Position numbers and translations under genes: made by a program | Shown: positions 63,616 through 64,000 of the stretch, piece by piece | Layout: every line of letters starts with the position of its first letter | Numbering within the stretch: the first letter of the stretch is position 1 | DNA from: Duganella qianjiadongensis | GTDB lineage: Bacteria > Pseudomonadota > Gammaproteobacteria > Burkholderiales > Burkholderiaceae_D | DNA: 64,000 bases | Direction: 5' to 3' | NCBI RefSeq assembly: GCF_009857915.1 | Contig: NZ_WWCM01000013.1 | Coordinates: 1-64,000 of the forward strand | Notes under the pieces: generated by a model | What the model saw: only the letters and a program-made list of their open reading frames with translations | The model's database searches: none | What the model was told of the DNA's origin: nothing

Positions 63616-64000
63616 ATTATCTACCAGTTCTCTCAACCCGGAGCGCCTTGGCGCCGCCGTAGCTGGCTGGCGCTGATCGGCACGGCCCATGTGCTGGCCG
63701 TGTGGTGCTGGCATGTGCCGCCACGGCTGGCCACGCCCAGGATGGCTGCGCAGACTTCGCTCACCTATATACTGCCGCCGCGCATGGCTGAGCCGCCTGT
63801 CAGGCCTGTGCCAGCGCCTGTAGCGCCTGATCGGCGCACCGCACCGGCGCTGGCCACCCGGCCGCCGCTGGCGCCGCGACAGGCCGAACTGCCGCTTGCG
63901 CCTGTGCCGCCGCCTGCAGCGCCCGCGATGACCCTGATCACGCCGCCAGCGGATCCGTTTGCCTTGCCGTCCAAGACAGCGCAGGACGAGGATGCGCTGC
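63616..64000 (+). CDS. Partial TonB-like membrane protein, cut by the window end
   Basis: At least 128 codons remain open to the window end. A basic start (GAPWRRRSWLALIGTAHVLA) makes one membrane helix, followed by a Pro/Ala-rich segment (EPPVRPVPAPVAPDRRTAP) as in energy transducers of the TonB type. No ATG, GTG or TTG precedes the helix: the frame opens after TAA at 63601 and the first likely initiator is ATT at 63616, with GAGG four bases upstream. It could also be a frameshifted or mis-sequenced start. Confidence 0.55.
   Translation, partial: MIYQFSQPGAPWRRRSWLALIGTAHVLAVWCWHVPPRLATPRMAAQTSLTYILPPRMAEPPVRPVPAPVAPDRRTAPALATRPPLAPRQAELPLAPVPPPAAPAMTLITPPADPFALPSKTAQDEDAL

Overview
This window looks like a chromosome segment of a betaproteobacterium of the family Oxalobacteraceae (Massilia/Duganella/Janthinobacterium-like). 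This is inferred from the gene orders argF-argG-ppnP, ybgC-tolQRAB-pal-cpoB and glyA-nrdR-minor pilins-ribD-ribE-ribBX-ribH-nusB, from the beta-type 5S rRNA and from the high GC content. No species is assigned.

Layout. The window opens with the 5S rRNA end of an rRNA operon and its terminator (1-200), then a CHASE-PAS membrane sensor and an intact IS110-family (IS1111-group) element (about 1777-3136) with subterminal inverted repeats and a structured noncoding end. From 3.1 to 16.7 kb there are mostly housekeeping genes: nitronate monooxygenase, yajQ, murB, ppnP, argG, argF, a TPR-GAF histidine kinase, rsgA, an M48 protease, orn, a YecA-like SEC-C protein and srkA. From 16.8 to 40 kb come a giant Ala/Glu-rich coiled-coil protein, an outer-membrane barrel, a DUF475 membrane protein, a divergent PAP2 protein, an RND efflux pair, a FadL-like porin, TcyP, a chemoreceptor, a YigZ protein, a Suv3-like RNA helicase, an acyltransferase and several small or unknown genes.

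From 40.2 to 45.3 kb lies an AT-richer accessory island beside two tandem tRNA-Lys(UUU) genes. It holds a tightly coupled pair resembling a membrane toxin with a partner, an XRE-ImmA/IrrE protease operon behind a large inverted repeat, and a DRT2 (UG2) antiviral reverse transcriptase with its upstream noncoding RNA. In that RNA two ACA motifs lie 114 nt (38 codons) apart. If the interval is concatenated as in Klebsiella DRT2, the antisense strand has a frame with no stop codon, and a TTGACA-17-TACAAT promoter forms only across the repeat junction. This is a strong candidate for a new never-ending ORF (neo).

From 45.5 to 51.7 kb is the complete Tol-Pal cell-envelope operon followed by a short-chain dehydrogenase. 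From 51.8 kb to the end a ZTP riboswitch precedes glyA, followed by nrdR, a minor-pilin cluster (pilV, pilW, pilX, a VWA-less pilY1, pilE, a fimT-like pilin), the riboflavin genes and nusB. The window ends in a truncated TonB-like gene that seems to start with ATT.
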